From contig NZ_MUMI01000226.1 of assembly GCF_002155975.1 (NCBI RefSeq), forward strand, positions 1-48,230: a DNA stretch of 48,230 nt, in the 5' to 3' direction. This DNA comes from Amycolatopsis kentuckyensis. Its GTDB lineage: Bacteria > Actinomycetota > Actinomycetes > Mycobacteriales > Pseudonocardiaceae. Position numbers and translations under genes: made by a program. Numbering within the stretch: the stretch's first letter is position 1; each line of letters starts with the position of its first letter. A model generated the notes under the pieces. The model searched no databases and was not told where the DNA came from. It was given only the letters and a program-made list of their open reading frames with translations. Of this stretch, positions 23,006 to 31,169 are shown one piece after another.

Positions 23006-25809
23006 TCGGCGACACCCTCGAGCCGGGCGATCCGTTCGGGACCGCCCGGCTCCGTGAGGCCACCCTGCGCTCCTGGCGGGACTCGCCCACGCGGCTCACC
23101 GAAGACACCAACGTCGAACGCGACCTCCGGGTCGGCGCCTACCGGGATCGGCTCTTCGTCGAACTCGCGCAGAACGCCGCCGATGCCGCCATGGCCGGGG
23201 GGAAGCCCGGGCGGGTTCGGGTGTCTATTGTGGACAGCGAACTCCGGTTCGCCAACACCGGCGCTCCGCTCGACGCCCGGGGTGTGGCCTCGCTCGCCTC
23301 GCTGCGGGCCTCCGGCAAGACCGGCGGAACCGTCGGGCGCTTCGGGGTCGGGTTCGCCGCCGTGCGGACCGTCTCCGACGAACCCCGCGTGGTCTCCAGC
23401 ACCGGCGGGGTCGCCTTCTCCGCCGAACGCACCCGGGACGCCGCCGGGATCGCGGGGGACGTTCCCGTCCTGCGGCTTCCCTGGCCCGTCCCGGCCGACG
23501 TGCCTCCCGGCTTCGACACCGAAGTCCGGCTGCCTCTTCGGGACGGCGTTGACGGGCGTGCCCTTCTCGACGACCTCGCGCGGGATGTGGCCGATCTGCT
23601 GCTCGCCTTGCCCTGGCTGGCGGAATTCGACGTCGACGGTCGCGTTTGGACACGGGAGGCCGATGGTGACTTCGTCGACATCCGTGGCCCGGAACGGGAA
23701 ACGCGCTGGCTGACTCACCGCGGTGACGTCGTGTGGGCCGTTCCGGTCGGCTCCGATGGCGCGCCTCGGCCGCTCCGCGAGGACGTTCTGCACGCGCCGA
23801 CGCCCACCGATGACGGGCTGTCGCTGCCCGCGCGGCTGCTCGCCTCCGTTCCGGTCGAACCGTCGCGACGCCGGGCGCTGCCCGGGCCCGAACTGGCGCA
23901 AGCTCTCGAGGCTGCCGCGAAAGAGTACGTCGGGCTCGTCCGGCTTCTCCCGTCCGAACAGCGGTTCGCGCTCGTTCCGACGCCCGGGTTTCCGAAGTCC
24001 ACTGTGGACAACAAACTTCGTGACGAGGTGCTCGCGGCTCTCAATGTGGAACCGTGGCTGTCCACAAAGGATGGCAAAGAGGTCTCCGGTCGTCAGGCTC
24101 GGGTGCTCGACGTCGACGTGCCCGGGCTGTCCGACCTCCTGAAAGACCTCGTGCCGGGGCTGGTTGAAGGGCCTGCGCAAGTCCTCAAAGCCGTTGCGGT
24201 GCAAGTGATCGGCATCGAAGAGGTGCTGGACACGCTGACCGGCGTCAGCCGTGATCCGGGCTGGTGGCGGGACGTCTACGCGGCCCTGGCGATCGCCGTC
24301 GAGTCGCACGTGCTTGCCGGGGAACGGCTGGACGGGCTTCCCGTTCCCCTGTCGGACGGCCGGACGCTGCCGGGTGCCCGGGGCTGCCTGCTCGTGGACG
24401 GCTCTGCGGAACTTCTCGACTTGCTGTCCGATGTAGACATCCCGGGGCTGCGGCTGGTGCACCCCGCCGCGTCGCACCCGCTTCTGGAACGGTTGGGTGC
24501 CAAGCACGCCGATGCCCGGGAGCTGCTCAACGCCGACCAGCTGCGGGACGCCGTCGAGCGCAGCGTCGAAGACGCCCGGTCCGGTTTGGACGGTACGACG
24601 CTCGCCGGTGCCGTTCTGCGGCTGATCGCCGACTGCGGGGACGACGCGCCGCGCTGGGTCAGCGCGCTCGCCCTGCCCGGCACCGACACCTGGCGCCGGG
24701 CCGACGAACTCGTCCTGCCGACGTCGCCGCTGCTCGACATCTTCGACGAAGAGGTCTTCGAGGAAGACGGCGCCATGGACGTCCTCGACGAGGACTTCGC
24801 CGGCGACTGGCCACAAAGCACGCTCGAGGCCGCCGGGGTGCTCGACTCCTTCGCCGTGGTCGTCGACGACGAACCGCGCGAACCCGACCACGACCTGCCC
24901 GACGAGGAAGCCTGGTGGGACTCGCTGCCGGAACCGCCGTCGACGCTCGTCGCGATCCGGGACCTCGATCTCGTGGCCGACGACGCCTGGCCCGCGGCCG
25001 TCAAGCTGCTCGCCGCGCGACCTGAGACGTGGCACGCCTTGCGCACGCCGCACGGGCACGCCGCCTGGTGGATCGCGCAGTACGCCGTGCTCGACGGGGC
25101 CGCGCCGAACGAGTGGCGGCTGCCGGACGCCGATCTGGCCGGGCTCTTCGACGAGGTTCCCGATGTCGGCCTGAGCGAAGACCTCCTCCGGATCGCCGGG
25201 GTGCGGGTGGACCTGAGCGTGTCCACTGTGGACGAGGCAGCGGACCTCCTCGACCGGCTCGCCGACCCGGACCGCGTGGTCTCGCCCGGGCTGGCCACGC
25301 GCGCCTACGACGCCGTCCTCGAGTCCGGAGTGGACCCGGGTGCGCCGCGCGCCGTGCGGGCCGCCGACGGGTCCGTTGTGGACGACGCGCTCGTGCTGGA
25401 CGTGCCGTGGGTCGCCGGGGCGCTCGAACCCGGCCGGTACGTGGTTGCCCCCGAGGACCCGGAGCGGCTCGCGGACCTGCTCGACCTGCCGCTCGCGAGC
25501 GCGGAGGAAGCCCGGGTCGCCAGTGAAGGCGAGTACGCGCCCTGGACCGAGCTCCCCGCGCTGAAGCTCGTCGCGGACCAGCTCGGCATCCGGCTCCCGG
25601 ACGGCGGCGTGCTGGTGCACGACCCGCTCACCGTGCGCATCCAGGGCGCCGAACACGACGTCCCGTGGTGGTCCGATGACCGGCTGCACGCGGCCGACAC
25701 GTCGGAAGGCCTGGCGCGGGCGTTCGCCTGGGCGGCCGGGCGCTGGCCCGACCGGCACCTGATCACCGCGCTCCTCGACGACCCCTCGCCGCGGACCCTG
25801 CTCGCGTAA
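23002..25809 (+). CDS. Hsp90/sacsin-type GHKL ATPase-domain protein
   Basis: A 935-residue protein. The N-terminal ~200 residues form a GHKL ATP-binding domain: FVELAQNAADAAMAGG at 52-67 (catalytic Glu54, Asn58), FANTGAPLD at 83-91, and GRFGVGFAAVR at 112-122. The Asp of the usual D-x-G-x-G adenine-binding box is replaced by Asn (N-T-G). Such proteins are annotated as sacsin N-terminal-like or Hsp90-like and are widespread in actinomycetes. The remaining 700 residues have no familiar Hsp90 middle or C-terminal domain that I can recognise. GTG 23002 overlaps the DUF3027 stop (GTGA). A chaperone role is inference; its coupling to DUF3027 suggests the two work together. Confidence 0.8.
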   Translation: MIGDTLEPGDPFGTARLREATLRSWRDSPTRLTEDTNVERDLRVGAYRDRLFVELAQNAADAAMAGGKPGRVRVSIVDSELRFANTGAPLDARGVASLASLRASGKTGGTVGRFGVGFAAVRTVSDEPRVVSSTGGVAFSAERTRDAAGIAGDVPVLRLPWPVPADVPPGFDTEVRLPLRDGVDGRALLDDLARDVADLLLALPWLAEFDVDGRVWTREADGDFVDIRGPERETRWLTHRGDVVWAVPVGSDGAPRPLREDVLHAPTPTDDGLSLPARLLASVPVEPSRRRALPGPELAQALEAAAKEYVGLVRLLPSEQRFALVPTPGFPKSTVDNKLRDEVLAALNVEPWLSTKDGKEVSGRQARVLDVDVPGLSDLLKDLVPGLVEGPAQVLKAVAVQVIGIEEVLDTLTGVSRDPGWWRDVYAALAIAVESHVLAGERLDGLPVPLSDGRTLPGARGCLLVDGSAELLDLLSDVDIPGLRLVHPAASHPLLERLGAKHADARELLNADQLRDAVERSVEDARSGLDGTTLAGAVLRLIADCGDDAPRWVSALALPGTDTWRRADELVLPTSPLLDIFDEEVFEEDGAMDVLDEDFAGDWPQSTLEAAGVLDSFAVVVDDEPREPDHDLPDEEAWWDSLPEPPSTLVAIRDLDLVADDAWPAAVKLLAARPETWHALRTPHGHAAWWIAQYAVLDGAAPNEWRLPDADLAGLFDEVPDVGLSEDLLRIAGVRVDLSVSTVDEAADLLDRLADPDRVVSPGLATRAYDAVLESGVDPGAPRAVRAADGSVVDDALVLDVPWVAGALEPGRYVVAPEDPERLADLLDLPLASAEEARVASEGEYAPWTELPALKLVADQLGIRLPDGGVLVHDPLTVRIQGAEHDVPWWSDDRLHAADTSEGLARAFAWAAGRWPDRHLITALLDDPSPRTLLA

Positions 25810-25812
25810 CCG

Positions 25813-26079
25813 TCAGAGGCGCTGGGCCGACTTCGAGCCGCGGCGGGCGGCGGCGCGCTGCCAGCCGATGATCGCGAGCCCGACGAAACCGAGCGCGAAA
25901 CCGGACAGCGCCGTCTGCACCCACAGCCCCGAAGTCGTGAAGAAGAGCACCACCAGCGCGACAGCCCAGATCGAGGTGCCTACGATCACCACCGGCGTCA
26001 GGTCGGTCAGCTTCTTGGGCAGCTCCGGCGTGTGCCGCAACGAGCCCGTAACCTCCGGTGGATTGATCGGTTCACTCAC
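25813..26079 (-). CDS. DUF2530-family two-TM protein
   Basis: An 88-residue membrane protein: a hydrophilic N-terminal third ending ELPKKLTDLTPVV, then two hydrophobic helices (VIVGTSIWAVALVVLFF and TALSGFALGFVGLAIIGW) and a basic tail RAAARRGSKSAQRL. The P-x-L-x-x-L-x-P-V-V lead into the first helix and the W-Q-R-R-A-like end fit the small DUF2530 family (Rv0879c position). Function unknown. GTG 26079 is favoured because TACCCT lies 7 nt before it and no Shine-Dalgarno is present, suggesting a leaderless start. The stop lies 3 nt from the convergent Hsp90-like gene. Confidence 0.75.
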   Translation of the reverse strand: MSEPINPPEVTGSLRHTPELPKKLTDLTPVVIVGTSIWAVALVVLFFTTSGLWVQTALSGFALGFVGLAIIGWQRAAARRGSKSAQRL

Positions 26080-26122
26080 GAGGTGCAGGGTACTCCGCAG
26101 CAGCGAGAGAATGGGCAGGCGA

Positions 26123-27592
26123 ATGGCGGAGCAGGAGACGACCCGCAGCGGGACGTCCACACTGGACCGGTTCTTCAAGATCACCGAGCGGGGGTCGACG
26201 GTGTCGCGCGAGCTGCGCGGCGGCCTGGTCACCTTCGTCACGATGGCCTACATCGTGGTGCTGAACCCGCTGATCATCGGCAGCTTCTCGGCCGACGACG
26301 CGGGCGCGCACAAGGACGTCCTCGGCGGCATCCTGCCCGTGCCGCAGGTCGCCGCGGTGACCGCGCTCGTCGCCGGCGTGCTGACCATCCTGATGGGCCT
26401 GATCGCGAACTACCCGTTCGCCATCGCCACCGGCCTGGGCATCAACAGCCTGGTCGCGGTCACCATCGCCCCGCAGATGACCTGGCCCGAGGCGATGGGC
26501 CTGGTGGTCATCGAGGGCGTGATCATCGTGCTGCTGGTGCTCACCGGGTTCCGGACCGCGGTGTTCCGGGCCGTGCCGGCCGCGCTGAAGTCCGCGATCG
26601 CCGTCGGCATCGGCGTGTTCATCTGCCTGATCGGCCTGGTCGACGCCGGGTTCGTGCGCCGGCTGCCGGACGCCGCGCACACCACCGTCCCGGTCGGCTT
26701 GGGCATCAACGGCTCGATCGCCTCCTGGCCGACCGCGGTGTTCGTCGTCGGCCTGCTGGTCACCGGCATCCTGGTCGTCCGCAAGGTCAAGGGCGCGATC
26801 CTGATCGGCGTGCTGACCTCGACCGTGCTGGCCATCGTCGTCGAGGCGATCGTCAACGCCGGGCCGTCGCGGGGCACGAACCCGAAGGGCTGGAACCTCG
26901 GCTACCCGGCGCTGCCGGACCAGGTGTTCGGCCTGCCGAACCTCTCGCTCGTCGGCGACGTCTCGTTCGGCGCCTGGACGCGGCTGCCGATCATCACCGT
27001 CTGCCTGCTGGTGTTCACCCTGGTGCTCGCCGACTTCTTCGACGCCATGGGCACCATGACCGGCCTCGCGAAGGAGGCCGACCTGCTCCCGAAGGACGGC
27101 CAGCTGCCCAACGTCGGCAAGGCGCTGTTCGTCGAAGGCCTCGCGGGCGCGGCGGGCGGCTTCGGCTCGGCCAGCTCGAACACGGTGTTCGTCGAGTCGG
27201 CGTCGGGCATCGCCGAGGGCGCGCGGACCGGCCTGGCGAACATCGTCACCGGCGTGCTGTTCCTCGCCGCGATGTTCCTGACCCCGCTGTACCAGGTGGT
27301 GCCGGTCGAGGCGGCCGCGCCGGCGCTGGTCGTCGTCGGCGCGATGCTGATGTCGCAGGTCCGCGACATCGACTTCACCGACTACTCGATCGCGCTGCCG
27401 GCGTTCCTGACCATCGTCGTCATGCCGTTCACGTACTCGATCGCGAACGGCATCGGCGCCGGCTTCGTCAGCTACGTCGTCATCCGCGCGGCCACCGGCA
27501 AGGCCCGCCAGGTGCACCCGCTGATGTGGGTGATCGCGCTGGCCTTCGTGGCGTACTTCGCGGTCGGCCCGCTCCAGGCCGCGTTCCGCTGA
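26123..27592 (+). CDS. NCS2-family purine/xanthine permease (AzgA-like)
   Basis: A 489-residue polytopic protein of the nucleobase-cation symporter-2 family, AzgA branch. Typical segments: LRGGLVTFVTMAYIVVLNP at the first helix, ATGLGINSLVAVTIAPQMTWPEAMGLVVIEG, then TLVLADFFDAMGTMTG (about 300-315), the family's substrate-site helix, and GFGSASSNTVFVESASGIAEGARTGL near 345. About twelve to fourteen membrane helices. These proteins import adenine, guanine or hypoxanthine with H+. ATG 26123 is preferred for the family-like N-terminus; ATG 26111 is possible. The final TGA and that of the convergent next gene form TGATCA. It shares a 43-nt promoter gap with the DUF2530 gene. Confidence 0.88.
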   Translation: MAEQETTRSGTSTLDRFFKITERGSTVSRELRGGLVTFVTMAYIVVLNPLIIGSFSADDAGAHKDVLGGILPVPQVAAVTALVAGVLTILMGLIANYPFAIATGLGINSLVAVTIAPQMTWPEAMGLVVIEGVIIVLLVLTGFRTAVFRAVPAALKSAIAVGIGVFICLIGLVDAGFVRRLPDAAHTTVPVGLGINGSIASWPTAVFVVGLLVTGILVVRKVKGAILIGVLTSTVLAIVVEAIVNAGPSRGTNPKGWNLGYPALPDQVFGLPNLSLVGDVSFGAWTRLPIITVCLLVFTLVLADFFDAMGTMTGLAKEADLLPKDGQLPNVGKALFVEGLAGAAGGFGSASSNTVFVESASGIAEGARTGLANIVTGVLFLAAMFLTPLYQVVPVEAAAPALVVVGAMLMSQVRDIDFTDYSIALPAFLTIVVMPFTYSIANGIGAGFVSYVVIRAATGKARQVHPLMWVIALAFVAYFAVGPLQAAFR

Positions 27593-28132
27593 TCAGCCCC
27601 TGATCTTCAGGGCTTCGTCGAGGACACCCCGGTTGCGCTCGAACTCGGCGACCGGGGCCTCGAACCGCACCGTCACCAGGGCGTCGCCGGCGCCGAGGCC
27701 GACCACGGTCACCCGCCGCGGCACACCGTCGCGCTCGTAGGTGTAGTCCCATTCCGCGGCGTCGCGGTCGGCGATCGGGGCGTGCTCCACCACGGTGCCG
27801 CCCTGCCTGCCGGCCACCGCCCGGAGCCCGCCGAGGGCATCCTCCTGCGTGATCTGCACCCGGTCGGTCTCCAGCAGGAGCTCGCCCTCGCGGTAGGTCG
27901 CGCGCTCCTTGTCGCGGCTCACGGCCCAGGACGGCACCGGTATCTCGATCGCCGCGCCGGGGCCGGTCGCGTCCGGGATCCGGTAGATCTCCAACGTGTC
28001 CCGGATGACCTTGGGCGCCGGCGGCGGTGGGGCGGCCGCGGGCGCTTCGGCACCGCCGCCCACGAACTGCGCCACCACGACCGCCAGGACCGCCGCGCCG
28101 ACCACGGCCGAGCCCACCAGCTTCTTGTTCAT
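27593..28132 (-). CDS. Membrane-anchored exported protein, unknown
   Basis: A 179-residue protein with one N-terminal hydrophobic segment (about 6-24, VGSAVVGAAVLAVVVAQFV) that can act as an uncleaved anchor or signal peptide, then a Pro/Ala linker, then a soluble alpha/beta domain (PSWAVSRDKERATYREGELL, EWDYTYERDGVPRRVTV, ALVTVRFEAPVAEFERNRGV). The last part resembles lipoprotein-like DUF domains that measure small exported peptides, but I do not recognise the family. It converges on the NCS2 permease with no gap and starts 107 nt from the divergent MarR gene. Confidence 0.65.
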   Translation of the reverse strand: MNKKLVGSAVVGAAVLAVVVAQFVGGGAEAPAAAPPPPAPKVIRDTLEIYRIPDATGPGAAIEIPVPSWAVSRDKERATYREGELLLETDRVQITQEDALGGLRAVAGRQGGTVVEHAPIADRDAAEWDYTYERDGVPRRVTVVGLGAGDALVTVRFEAPVAEFERNRGVLDEALKIRG

Positions 28133-28227
28133 CCGACTCCCCAGGTTCTGCTCCTGGGGAAGACGCACGGGGCTGTTCCAGGTTGCGGATAGACAGAGAT
28201 CACCCGTGCGGCCGATGTTTCGTAAGG

Positions 28228-28233
28228 TATGCT
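28228..28233 (+). promoter_or_regulatory. -10 hexamer TATGCT of the marR-MFS operon
   Basis: TATGCT ends exactly 6 nt before the MarR ATG at 28240, and no Shine-Dalgarno sits between them, so transcription most likely begins at the start codon. The AT-rich surrounding GGTATGCTAACTATA stands out in this GC-rich window and probably also contains the site through which MarR controls itself. Confidence 0.6.
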
Positions 28234-28239
28234 AACTAT

Positions 28240-28671
28240 ATGTCCGGCGACACGCACGAACGCTCGTTGGCGAGCCGTCTGCGTCTCGCGGTGGTCCGGC
28301 TCAACCGCCGGCTGCGGGCACAGCGCGTCGGGGACGACCTCACGCTGACGCAGGTCGCCGCGCTGTCCACCTTGCACAAGTGCGGTGCGCTGACCCCGGG
28401 TCAGCTCGCCGCGAAGGAAGGCGTCCAGCCACCTTCGATGACGAGGGTGATCGCCGCGCTCGAGGAGCTGCGGTTCGTCGAGCGGCGCCCGCACCCGACC
28501 GATGGCAGGCAGGCCATCGTCGAGCTGTCCGAGAGCGGGCTGGCCTACGTGCAGAAGGCCATCTCCGTGCGGGAGGCGTGGCTGGACCGGCAATTGGCGG
28601 AACTCGGCGACGAAGAGCGTGAAGTGCTCTCCAAAGCCGCCGAAATCATAGACAGGATGGCGGGGAACTAA
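28240..28671 (+). CDS. MarR-family regulator
   Basis: A 143-residue winged-helix regulator. The recognition region is LTPGQLAAKEGVQPPSMTRVIAALEELRFVERR (about 50-82), followed by the wing HPTDGRQAIVELSESG and a C-terminal dimerisation helix. It begins at the ATG just after a TATGCT -10 box. The next gene, an MFS transporter, starts 5 nt after its stop, so regulator and transporter form an operon; MarR proteins usually repress such an operon until a toxic small molecule binds. It corresponds in position to Rv0880 in mycobacteria, as I recall. Confidence 0.9.
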   Translation: MSGDTHERSLASRLRLAVVRLNRRLRAQRVGDDLTLTQVAALSTLHKCGALTPGQLAAKEGVQPPSMTRVIAALEELRFVERRPHPTDGRQAIVELSESGLAYVQKAISVREAWLDRQLAELGDEEREVLSKAAEIIDRMAGN

Positions 28672-28676
28672 CCACG

Positions 28677-30041
28677 GTGACGGCCACGGGTAGCGAAACC
28701 AAGCGTTCGATCGAGACCACTGCTACCCGGGACACGGCTCCACCGCCGTCCGCCTCGCCACCATCCGGAACCAAGCGCGGCAGCATGTTCGCCTCGCTGC
28801 GCGTCCGCAACTACCGGCTGTTCTTCACCGGCCAGGTCATCTCGAACATCGGCACCTGGATGCAGCGCATCGCCCAGGACTGGCTGGTGTTCACCCTCAG
28901 CGGCAACAACCCGATCGCCCTCGGGGTCGCGGTCGCGCTCCAGTTCACCCCGACGCTGTTCCTTTCGCTCTGGGCCGGCGTCCTCGCCGACCGCGTCGAC
29001 AAGCGGCGGCTGCTCACCTGGATCCAGGTCGCGGCGTGTTCGCAGGCCGCGATCCTCGGCGTGCTCGACCTGAGCGGGATCGCCGCGCTGTGGCACGTCT
29101 ACGTCCTGTGCTTCACCCTCGGCGTGACGGCCGCGCTGGAAGTGCCGACGCGGCAGTCGTTCGTCGCCGAGATGGTGGGCCGCGACCAGGTGGCCAACGC
29201 CGTCGCGCTGAACTCGTCGATCTTCAACATGGCGCGGATCGTCGGCCCGGCGATCGCCGGGTTCGCGATCACCTGGATCGGCACCGGCTGGCTGTTCATC
29301 GCGAACGCGCTGAGCACCGTCGCGGTGATCACCGGGCTGGTCCTGATGAACCCGGACAAGCTGTTCCGCGTCGCGGCGGTGCCGCGCGAGAAGGGCCAGC
29401 TCGCCGAGGGCCTGCGCTACGTCCGGCGGCGGTCGGACCTGATGACGGTGATGGTGCTGGTGCTGTTCGTCAGCACGTTCGGCATCACCTACTTCAGCTC
29501 GCTCCCGATCGTGGCCGCGAACGTGTTCCACACGGCCGCCGACGGTTACGGCCTCCTCTCGACGCTGGTCGCGGTCGGCACCTTCACCGGCGCGATCATG
29601 TCGGCCCGCCGCGGCACCAAGGGGCGGCCGCGGGTGCGGCTGATGCTCGTGTCGGCGTTCTTCCTGGGCGTGTTCGAGCTGATCACGGCGTTCATGCCGA
29701 CGTACCTGACGTTCGGCCTCGGCCTGATCCCGCTCGGCTTCGCCACGATGACGTTCCTCAACACGGCGAACGCGCTGGTGCAGACGTCGGTCAGCCCCGA
29801 GATGCGCGGACGCGTGATGGGGCTGTACGTGCTGGTGCTGATCGGGGGCAACCCGATCGGCGGGCCGATGGTGGGGTGGATGGCCCAGCAGTTCGGCGGG
29901 CGGTCGCCGTTCTACATCGGTGGGGCGGTTTCCGCGGTGGCCGCGGTGGTGTGTGCCGTGGTGCTGATCCGGCGGGGTGGGATTTCCTGGCCGGTGAAGC
30001 GCGGCTTGGGGCTGCGCGTGCTGAAGCGGGCGAAGGTCTAG
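28677..30041 (+). CDS. MFS exporter (DHA3/EntS-like)
   Basis: A 454-residue twelve-helix transporter. After a 35-residue hydrophilic head, the first helix pair is LRVRNYRLFFTGQVISNIGTWMQRIAQDW, typical of the DHA3/EntS branch; the loop GVLADRVDKRRLL is motif A, and PTRQSFVAEMVGRDQVANAVALNS follows before the middle loop. GTG 28677 comes 5 nt after the MarR stop. This branch exports drugs and siderophore-like compounds; the substrate is unknown. The stop codon overlaps that of the convergent LacI gene in a shared CTAG at 30038-30041. Confidence 0.85.
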   Translation: MTATGSETKRSIETTATRDTAPPPSASPPSGTKRGSMFASLRVRNYRLFFTGQVISNIGTWMQRIAQDWLVFTLSGNNPIALGVAVALQFTPTLFLSLWAGVLADRVDKRRLLTWIQVAACSQAAILGVLDLSGIAALWHVYVLCFTLGVTAALEVPTRQSFVAEMVGRDQVANAVALNSSIFNMARIVGPAIAGFAITWIGTGWLFIANALSTVAVITGLVLMNPDKLFRVAAVPREKGQLAEGLRYVRRRSDLMTVMVLVLFVSTFGITYFSSLPIVAANVFHTAADGYGLLSTLVAVGTFTGAIMSARRGTKGRPRVRLMLVSAFFLGVFELITAFMPTYLTFGLGLIPLGFATMTFLNTANALVQTSVSPEMRGRVMGLYVLVLIGGNPIGGPMVGWMAQQFGGRSPFYIGGAVSAVAAVVCAVVLIRRGGISWPVKRGLGLRVLKRAKV

Positions 30042-31048
30042 GAATCCGCCGGGATTTCGCCCGAGCCGCGCCTGCGGAGGTCGCACGGGACGGTGACCGT
30101 GCGGGCCGGGCGGTCGGGCCGGGCGATCCGGTCCAAGGCCAGCAACGCGGCCTGGCGGCCGATCTCCTGCGGGTCGCGGACGATCGCGGAGATGCCCAGC
30201 CCGGCGGTGAGGTCGTGTTCGTCCAGGCCGATGAAGGCGGACCCGCGCCGGTGGGCGACGCGGTCGAGCAGGACGCCCGTGGTGATGCCCAGGTTCAGCG
30301 CGAGGACCGCGGTCGGCGGCGAGGGCAGGTCCATCAGCCGTTCGACCGCGGCGCGGGCCTGGTCCGGCGTCGTGAGGTCGCCGGCCACCAGTTCGGCGTC
30401 CTCGGCCACGCCGTGCCGGGCCAGTGCCGCGCGGAAGCCGTCGAGGCGTTGCCCGGCGCGGAACGAGCCGAGCCGGCCGGCGAGCGCGGCGATGCGCCGG
30501 TGCCCCAGCTCCAGCAGCTGCTCGGTCGCGCGCCGCACGCCGTCGTCGTCGTCGGTCATCACCACGTCCGCGGCCAGCCCCAGAGCGGGCCGCCCGACGA
30601 GCACGACCGGCGTGCCGAAGGTGTGCTCGATGGCGAGATAACCGCGGTCGTCGCCGTCCGGCATCATCAGCAGGGCGCTGACCCGGCGGTCGATCATCGC
30701 CCGCGCCAGTTCGGGTTCGCGGGTGGCGTCGTCGTCGGTGGAACCGATGATCAGGTGGAGCCCCGCGCGGCGGAGCTCCCGTTCGGCGCCCGCGGCGACC
30801 CCGGCCTGGAACACGTTGGTGAACCCGGCCGTGACCAGGCCGACCGCGCCTTCGCGGCCCCCGGTCCGCAGGTTCCGGGCGATGGGGTTGGGCGAGTAGC
30901 CCAGCTGCTTCACCGCCACGAGCACGCGTTCCCGCGTGTCCGCTTCCACCAGGGGTGAGTTCTGCAGGGCGCGCGTCACCGTCGCCGTGCTGACGCCGGC
31001 GGCGTTCGCGACTTCTCGCAGCGTTACGCGCCGTCCGCTCTGTGCCAC
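30038..31048 (-). CDS. LacI-family regulator of the lyase/MFS operon
   Basis: A 336-residue LacI/GalR regulator. The helix-turn-helix and hinge are at the N-terminus (VTLREVANAAGVSTATVTRALQ, then KQLGYSPNPIARNLR), followed by a periplasmic-binding-protein-like effector domain with typical landmarks (GLVTAGFTNVFQAGVAAGAE, and VPCDLRRRGSG at the end). GTG 31048 follows GAGAGGA; upstream codons of the frame fall within the operator region. It is divergent from the argininosuccinate-lyase-like gene, with three near-identical operators in the 121-nt gap. It therefore most likely represses the lyase and MFS genes and itself, and senses a substrate of that pathway. Confidence 0.9.
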   Translation of the reverse strand: MAQSGRRVTLREVANAAGVSTATVTRALQNSPLVEADTRERVLVAVKQLGYSPNPIARNLRTGGREGAVGLVTAGFTNVFQAGVAAGAERELRRAGLHLIIGSTDDDATREPELARAMIDRRVSALLMMPDGDDRGYLAIEHTFGTPVVLVGRPALGLAADVVMTDDDDGVRRATEQLLELGHRRIAALAGRLGSFRAGQRLDGFRAALARHGVAEDAELVAGDLTTPDQARAAVERLMDLPSPPTAVLALNLGITTGVLLDRVAHRRGSAFIGLDEHDLTAGLGISAIVRDPQEIGRQAALLALDRIARPDRPARTVTVPCDLRRRGSGEIPADS

Positions 31049-31075
31049 GTGTGTCCTCTCCGGGTTCGCCTCCCA

Positions 31076-31154
31076 ATGTAATCGTTGACATGGACGCGGT
31101 CGTGGCTGACACTCCCTCATGTCATCGTTTACATTGCAATGTCATCGTTTACAT
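31076..31154. promoter_or_regulatory. Three LacI-type operators around the lyase promoter
   Basis: Three 16-bp sites share the pattern ATGTMATCGTTKACAT: 31076-31091 (ATGTAATCGTTGACAT), 31119-31134 and 31139-31154 (both ATGTCATCGTTTACAT). The last two are exactly 20 bp apart. The first overlaps a TTGACA -35 (31085-31090), and a GACACT -10 lies at 31108-31113 after a 17-bp spacer, so sites two and three cover the start of transcription and the leader of the lyase gene. The pseudo-palindrome with a central CG is typical of LacI/GalR sites. AGGAGG of the lyase gene follows just after site three. Confidence 0.85.
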
Positions 31155-31169
31155 GAGGAGGTGCCGACG

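Noticed and set aside
21427-25758. A 1443-residue open frame on the minus strand over the DUF3027 and Hsp90-like genes
   Set aside because: It is Pro/Arg/Gly/Ser-rich with no domain pattern, and arises because high GC at third positions of the plus-strand genes removes stops on the other strand. The plus-strand genes have clear motifs and coupled starts.
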